Part shown: positions 59,737 through 64,000 of the stretch, piece after piece | How positions within the stretch are numbered: the first letter of the stretch is position 1 | Layout of the letters: each line of letters begins with the position of its first letter | Origin: Planctomycetota bacterium | GTDB taxonomy: Bacteria > Planctomycetota > UBA1135 | Length of the DNA: 64,000 nucleotides | Assembly (NCBI GenBank): GCA_008501825.1 | Contig: QQUA01000012.1 | Location: 113,838 to 177,837 of the forward strand | Direction of reading: 5' to 3' | Program-made: the position numbers and the translations under genes | The notes under the pieces: generated by a model | Databases searched by the model: none | The model's input: only the letters and a program-made list of their open reading frames with translations | What the model was told of the DNA's origin: nothing

Positions 59737-61650
59737 TTACATAACCACGGCAATCAGGTTGTGAGTGGTGGTGCAGGTAGCCAAGTCCAGGCTTTGCAGA
59801 AACACCGGGATGCCGGTGGTTCCGGGAGGAATGGGTACGGCCAACGTGGCCACTCCGGTGGGATCCGCCGGGGCTACGCCGAGCAGGTTCAGGGGAGGGG
59901 ACAAATCGAAGGTGGTCAATCCGCAAGGTCCGGCGGGGACGGTCGTCGGTCCGGTGCCGGTGATGGAGTAAACGAAGGCGATATTGGCCGCCGGGGTCAC
60001 ACATCCGGCGGTCAAGGTCGCCACGTTTCCAGCAATAAAGCCGTTGACTCTTAGGACCGGCCCTTGAGGCGGAACCGGGTCGCAGGGGCAAGGTTCCACC
60101 TGAGTGTTGCACGGGCTGTTGGGCAAGCCGGGAGTCCGAGGTTCATTGGCATTGGCAATCGGGTCGAAGTCCAAGAAGTCTGCACACCAAGGATTCGGAA
60201 AATCGTTGCCCCGAAAAATTCCTGCCGGGAAAAAGCTGCCGTCCGGACCCAAGCTAATGCTTAAGGCTCCATCGTAAACCCGGTCGCCGGTGTCCCCGTC
60301 GGTCATGGCGACGACTTCGACCAAATCATCCACCAGGCAAGGGATTTCGGTGGCTCCATCTCCTTCCGGATCGACGCTGGTTCCCACCAAAGCCAAGATG
60401 GCGGCCGGATTGCTGGTCTTGACCAGGTAGAAAGTTTCGGTTCCGTTTTCGATGATGTTGTCCGGACCAATGATGAAATCGGCATTGGCGACGATGGCGT
60501 CTCCGAGAACGAAGTAACCGTCTGCAGGAACGAGAAAGCCGGTTAAGTCCCACGCATCATCGAGAGTTCCGGCGGCCAGGCCGTCTCCCTCAACGATGAG
60601 AACCATGAACCCGTCCAGGTCCAAACCTGGAACACCGATCAGCTCGATGAATTCACGGTCATCTACTCCGGAGTGACTGGCGTAGATTTCATTGAAATTC
60701 AAAGTCCCTCCAGGCGGATCGCAAGCATCGCCGAGGCCGTCCCCGTCAGTATCCTCTTGGCCGGGATTGGGGGTTGCCGGGCAATTGTCACAAGAATCCG
60801 GCCAGCCGTCGCCATCCGAATCACCGGGAATGGTCACGCCGTGGTTTCCCAAAAGGGCGTTTTCTTCATTGAAGACACAAACGAATTCGCAACCGTTGGT
60901 CCCGACTCCCGGTCGAAAGTTGGAGTTGCCGATGGTCAGTTGATCGAAAGAACAGTTACCATCCGAATCCACCGGAATTCCTGCAGGAAGCGGAGTAATT
61001 CCGAATGCTGCAGGATCAAAACCGCCGGGACCAAAGGGAAGCGTCCAAGCCGATCCTGAACCGGAAAGATCGATGGGAGGTCCTGGATCCAAGTAAATGG
61101 TGGCTCCTCCTGAAACTCGAGTAAAAGTCAAGGAAGGCACTACTGGCAAAATGGAATCGAATGTGCCTCCGTCTTGGTGATTCAACAGAATGGTGATTTG
61201 GCCTGGAGTTTGAGGGACCTCGTTCGACAAACTCACGCTGACGATCCAGTCTTCTGGATTCAAACCGCCATTACTGGTAACCGTGATGGGTTTGCAGGAG
61301 ACAAGGCTTAAAGCCACGATTTGGATCGGAACCGTGGCGTTTCCGCCCATGGCGATCGGCGGAGTGTCTTGAGGGCGCCTCACGATGGTGTCGATGTCCC
61401 CAAGTGCTCCGGGAGGGTCGGTCAAGAGAGGCTGACCTCTCAAGATGATTTGACCGTCAAAAGGATCGGAGCCGGGTCCGAAAAAGTCCGCCGGAAGGGG
61501 GGAACCTCCGAAATCCAAAATGGTTTTGGTGTCGCCAAAGGTCACTGGGGGGGGAGTTTGCCAGCCGTCATCTCCAGCGGTGATGACCAGTTGGCCGTAA
61601 CCAGTTTGAGCAAGGATGACCATGCATCCGAGAACAAGGAAGTTTTTCAT
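59737..61650 (-). CDS. Secreted lamin-tail / thrombospondin type 3 repeat protein
   Basis: A 637-residue exported protein. The signal peptide (FLVLGCMVILAQTGYGQ) is followed by a beta-rich region (to about 255). A calcium-binding TSP type 3 pair follows: DSDGDGWPDSCDNCPATPNP and DTDGDGLGDACDPP. Then comes a lamin-tail domain opening FNEIYASHSGVDDREFIELI and ending FYLVKTSNPAAILAL. The last 130 residues form a separate beta domain with paired cysteines (CPCDP, GPCGL, DLATCTT). Such multi-domain surface proteins are typical of Planctomycetota. Calcium-dependent adhesion is likely; no enzyme is visible. Confidence 0.78.
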   Translation of the reverse strand: MKNFLVLGCMVILAQTGYGQLVITAGDDGWQTPPPVTFGDTKTILDFGGSPLPADFFGPGSDPFDGQIILRGQPLLTDPPGALGDIDTIVRRPQDTPPIAMGGNATVPIQIVALSLVSCKPITVTSNGGLNPEDWIVSVSLSNEVPQTPGQITILLNHQDGGTFDSILPVVPSLTFTRVSGGATIYLDPGPPIDLSGSGSAWTLPFGPGGFDPAAFGITPLPAGIPVDSDGNCSFDQLTIGNSNFRPGVGTNGCEFVCVFNEENALLGNHGVTIPGDSDGDGWPDSCDNCPATPNPGQEDTDGDGLGDACDPPGGTLNFNEIYASHSGVDDREFIELIGVPGLDLDGFMVLIVEGDGLAAGTLDDAWDLTGFLVPADGYFVLGDAIVANADFIIGPDNIIENGTETFYLVKTSNPAAILALVGTSVDPEGDGATEIPCLVDDLVEVVAMTDGDTGDRVYDGALSISLGPDGSFFPAGIFRGNDFPNPWCADFLDFDPIANANEPRTPGLPNSPCNTQVEPCPCDPVPPQGPVLRVNGFIAGNVATLTAGCVTPAANIAFVYSITGTGPTTVPAGPCGLTTFDLSPPLNLLGVAPADPTGVATLAVPIPPGTTGIPVFLQSLDLATCTTTHNLIAVVM

Positions 61651-61797
61651 GCTTTGCTTTTCAATGGAGGAGTAAACCAGCATGCCGAGTGGGGGGAAAC
61701 TCTTGAATGCCTGCGGGCTCAAGTTCCACTCTAATCCATAAAGAGACGCTTTCGGGGAACCGGGGCACGATTCCCAGTCCAACGGGCAGGAAACAGG

Positions 61798-62223
61798 TCA
61801 GAGGGGCTGTTTGGGCTGGAAAACGGCGCTTCTTTTTGCTTTTGCTACCTGGCTTTGCCAGTACAGGAGAAGAGGCACTGCGGGTACTTCCAAAACGGTA
61901 AACACTAGAAGTGGCAGCGGAGGGGAGCCAACCAGGAAAAAGGAAAGGATCCGGCCGAGACCTCCTATGAATGCGGCCAACCAGATCACCCGGAAGATTA
62001 CCGTTCGCTGCTCAATGGTCGGAAGTATCCAAAGCAAAGCCAGGGCAAGTCCGACTCCCATTCCGCCAAAGAACCGCAGGTTACTATCCAAAACCGGAAG
62101 AGATGGGATTTCCGCCGAGGCATAAATTGGACTCTTGGCGCCGAAAGCCATGGAACTGGCTCCGAGTGCCAAGGTCAAGATGGCCAGGAGGCCGTTGATG
62201 ATCTGAAGCCATGTGCGGGACAT
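61798..62223 (-). CDS. DUF4345-like membrane protein
   Basis: A 141-residue protein with four hydrophobic segments. The conserved block LDSNLRFFGGMGVGLALAL and then IEQRTVIFRVIWLAAFIGG matches DUF4345. It is small, membrane-bound and without catalytic residues; function unknown. ATG at 62223 (MSRTWLQIING) starts the first helix directly; an upstream ATG at 62250 would add nine polar residues. It stands alone, with 147 bp between its stop and the start of the lamin-tail gene. Confidence 0.72.
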   Translation of the reverse strand: MSRTWLQIINGLLAILTLALGASSMAFGAKSPIYASAEIPSLPVLDSNLRFFGGMGVGLALALLWILPTIEQRTVIFRVIWLAAFIGGLGRILSFFLVGSPPLPLLVFTVLEVPAVPLLLYWQSQVAKAKRSAVFQPKQPL

Positions 62224-63685
62224 TGTTGGACTTATGGAATTTGAGTGCATTCAGAAGGACGCCGTCGAAGGCAGACAAGTTCAACTGGTGGGCTCTCGGT
62301 CTGTCAAATGACTATAAAGCTTTGTTCCGCCCGGTGCCTTTTGTTCGAGGCTGCATCGCCATTGGAATCCCTTTGACCGAGGTTGAGGATTGAAGAAGGG
62401 GGGTGGCATGAAAATGTAACGAATTTGGAGCCGATGGTCTTGCAGTGTCAGGCGAACTGGGGGTCACAAAAAATAAATTAAATCTTCCGTGTTCAAGGGG
62501 CCTTGGAAATAGTTTTAAGCTCATTAGCTTATCGCGGGAGGTGAATGTGCAAGGCTCCTTGGAGCTTGGATTTAAGTTCTTTCTTTTCAAGGACTCTTTC
62601 AAGGCATTGATCGAATGCTGGAATCCCCTTTTCAAGAAAAAAGCCTTTGGTGCTGGGGCCACTCATGGGTAAACTTGCTCCATTGCTGGGCTGAGGTTTT
62701 TCTTGACTTTCTTTCTTGTCTGCTTCTAATTCTGAGGCAGGTCGAATGCAGGGAAGAAGGCAATCAAGGCGTAAGGATTCTTTCAGGATTTCTTCAAATT
62801 TGACCCTGGACGTTTTTGAAGACGATGTTTTGAGAACACCGGATACTTTCCCTGCCTGAGCAACCCACACTGAAGGGGTCAGAGCCTGACAAGGGGGCAC
62901 ATGGTTGTGAATATGGCAATCATTGATATGTAGTTTGGGACGAGGACAAGGTGGCAAGGCATTCATATGTCTTCCAAAAGTAACCAGCCAAGCTTCCAAA
63001 TGAGGAAGTTCATCATCTGGTTGGCGCTTGGCAGCGCTAACAAGTTTTTGGAGTTGCTCCCAGTCAATTCGAACGATTCCATTTTTATCGTCTTGACCGA
63101 ATTCTGTTCGCTGAATTCGCTTGGCTTGAACCAGGGAATGGATTGCACGATCTCCTACACTAATATGCCAATACCAATCTGCTCCTTTTTCCTTTTCTTC
63201 GCTTCCTGAAAAAAGAATGAGGTCCATATTTTCTCTATGCTTGTCAACGAGTTCGGTTGCCATTTCAGCCGATAAACACTCTTCTCGGTAGATCTGACGC
63301 GACCCTGTTATTCTGGATCGAAGCTCTTCAGAAAGGGATTGATCACGTTCCATAAGGCGATTAATTGCACCGAAAGCTGTATGGGCAATATCGCACAGGA
63401 TTTTCCGATCTGCGAGTTCAGAGTTTATTGAAGCTTCGTTCATTGGGATTTTCAACGGAATTTCTAGTGAAAACCAGTTTAATTATTAGCCAAAGGCAAC
63501 CGTGCGTCAAACAGGCTACTTTCCTGTTTTCAATTGCGGGAGGGTGGCTATTCTCCACTCAACTTGGATGTGAATTTGCAATAAACTCGGAGCGTTCTAT
63601 ATGTTGTTAATCTAAAGATCGATCAAGAGACCCCCCCTTTGGGCAGCCTCTTCGGCTGCGGTGAGAAAGATCCATTGATTTCGTC
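62224..63685. other. Low-GC region flanking the DUF6615-like gene
   Basis: By eye the DNA here is markedly less GC-rich than the rest of the window, on both sides of the gene at 62529–63455 and within it. The gaps (62224–62528 and 63456–63685) hold no further gene that I can support. They contain short hairpins, for example aacagg/cctgtt at 63510–63528 and gcagcc/ggctgc at 63643–63659. The composition and the adjacent insertion element suggest transfer. Confidence 0.45.
62529..63455 (-). CDS. DUF6615-like protein with Mrr-like nuclease signature
   Basis: A 308-residue protein. About residue 58 has a Glu pair (REEC), then GADWYWHISVGDRAIHSLVQ followed directly by AKRIQ. Asp93 and the QAK of 110–112 match the D...QxK arrangement of Mrr-type PD-(D/E)xK nucleases and of DUF6615, whose GADW...QAK block it resembles. 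No signal or membrane segment is present. Histidines cluster in the middle (HINDCHIHNHVPPCQ). The C-terminal 100 residues are charged and low-complexity. The gene is low in GC and stands alone near an IS end, so it is probably accessory; nuclease or defence function is inference. Confidence 0.5.
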   Translation of the reverse strand: MKIPMNEASINSELADRKILCDIAHTAFGAINRLMERDQSLSEELRSRITGSRQIYREECLSAEMATELVDKHRENMDLILFSGSEEKEKGADWYWHISVGDRAIHSLVQAKRIQRTEFGQDDKNGIVRIDWEQLQKLVSAAKRQPDDELPHLEAWLVTFGRHMNALPPCPRPKLHINDCHIHNHVPPCQALTPSVWVAQAGKVSGVLKTSSSKTSRVKFEEILKESLRLDCLLPCIRPASELEADKKESQEKPQPSNGASLPMSGPSTKGFFLEKGIPAFDQCLERVLEKKELKSKLQGALHIHLPR

Positions 63686-63892
63686 ATGAAACCGAAACGA
63701 CCTACTTGTGTTACCGTCATTTCTTCGCTCATCATTCTATCGTGGATCCTTGGAGCGATGGTGGCCTGGAGTGGGGTGGATGTTGTGAAAACCCGGCCCG
63801 TGGGCTTGGTGCTTTTCGTTTTAGTGCTTGGCCTGTTTCTTTCAGTATGGCTTGCCATCGGTTTACTCAGTGGTGGAATTCCCCCGGTTTGA
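63686..63892 (+). CDS. Small two-helix membrane protein
   Basis: A 68-residue protein with two strong hydrophobic segments, TVISSLIILSWILGAMVAW and VLFVLVLGLFLSVWLAIGLL, separated by SGVDVVKTRPVG. No family is recognised. ATG at 63686 has a ga-rich upstream (gtgagaaag). The stop TGA lies exactly at the first bases of the putative insertion element, so the natural C-terminus may have been removed. Function unknown. Confidence 0.5.
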   Translation: MKPKRPTCVTVISSLIILSWILGAMVAWSGVDVVKTRPVGLVLFVLVLGLFLSVWLAIGLLSGGIPPV

Positions 63893-64000
63893 AGGACAGT
63901 CGAAAAAAGGTCACAATGACCTTGGAGGTTCCCTTGTCCCGCAGACCGAGACGTACTTTTACGGCTGAGCAGAAGGCAGAGGCAGTTCGCCTGGCCCGCG
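63890..64000 (+). mobile_element. Left end of an IS3-type insertion element (cut by the window)
   Basis: TGA at 63890 is followed by aggacagtcgaaaaaagg and ggtcacaatgacc, a short palindrome, then a transposase start. IS3-family ends begin TG, and the transposase lies close to the left end. The right end and target duplication lie outside the window, so this is an inference from the gene and position. Confidence 0.5.
63916..64000 (+). CDS. IS3-family transposase OrfA (partial)
   Basis: The first 28 codons are present. They read MTLEVPLSRRPRRTFTAEQK and then AEAVRLAR. The RRRTFTAEQKAEAVRL block is the start of the HTH_Tnp_1 domain of IS3/IS911-type OrfA, which binds the element's ends. The rest, including any frameshifted OrfB with the DDE residues, lies beyond the window. 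A TTG start at 63934 is an alternative. Confidence 0.75.
   Translation, partial: MTLEVPLSRRPRRTFTAEQKAEAVRLAR

Noticed and set aside
1..64000. CRISPR array, rRNA operon, riboswitch or replication origin
   Set aside because: No regularly spaced repeats, no rRNA-like conserved stretches and no recognisable riboswitch or DnaA-box cluster were seen on reading the window.

Overview
The window is about 64 kb of fairly GC-rich, densely packed DNA from a Gram-negative bacterium. A DUF1800/DUF1501 gene pair, a DUF1080 domain, an archease–RtcB pair, lamin-tail/thrombospondin type 3 and CFI-box surface proteins, and several porin-like barrels point to Planctomycetota or a close relative. I infer this from gene families only. 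No rRNA, tRNA, CRISPR array or replication origin was seen. Many same-strand neighbours share a 4-bp ATGA stop/start overlap, so much of the window is organised in tight operons.

Layout. 0–2.4 kb: a DUF456 membrane protein and two tandem secreted LolA-like paralogues. 2.4–4.5 kb (minus): pdxJ, a small membrane protein and a GT4 glycosyltransferase. 4.6–8.3 kb (plus): rsmD, nagA-like, archease, rtcB. 8.3–9.8 kb (minus): Cdd1-type helix-hairpin-helix protein, PadR regulator and DUF1080 protein, divergent from a VOC gene across a perfect 19-bp palindrome. 10.3–10.96 kb: a gene-free AT-rich stretch with three hairpins. 11–17 kb: secreted alpha/beta hydrolase, BNR-repeat protein, a DUF2089-like regulator with a membrane partner, and a porin. 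17–24 kb (minus): acyl-CoA dehydrogenase, a second BNR protein, a membrane spermidine-synthase-like protein and a methyltransferase. 24–33.5 kb (plus): mutY, a DUF5916-type outer-membrane protein, an STT3-like oligosaccharyltransferase, 3-hydroxyacyl-CoA dehydrogenase, DUF1800 and DUF1501.

33.5–40.8 kb: a GGDEF/EAL protein with degraded active sites, an amidohydrolase, a one-domain aspartokinase-like protein, and a strongly codon-biased DUF11-repeat lipoprotein followed by a DUF481 barrel. 40.9–52 kb (minus) is a signalling-rich block. It holds a five-gene operon (coiled-coil protein, large membrane protein, Ras-like GTPase, PAS/cyclase-like protein, histidine kinase), a hybrid histidine kinase whose ATP-binding motifs are lost, a ROK kinase, and M28 and M48 peptidases. 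52–62.2 kb: a conserved membrane protein of unknown function, gpmI, a CFI-box beta-helix protein, a carboxypeptidase-regulatory-like protein, ygfZ with a GNAT gene, a lamin-tail/TSP3 protein and a DUF4345 protein.

62.3–64 kb looks different: lower GC, a DUF6615-like protein with an Mrr-like nuclease signature, a small membrane protein, and the left end of an IS3-type element running off the window. This is the likeliest recently acquired part.

The most unusual content is the Ras-like GTPase operon next to a pseudo-histidine kinase, together with a second degenerate signalling enzyme (the EAL protein). The STT3-like gene, the truncated aspartokinase, the unexplained hairpin-rich intergenic region and the nuclease-like gene beside the IS end also deserve follow-up.
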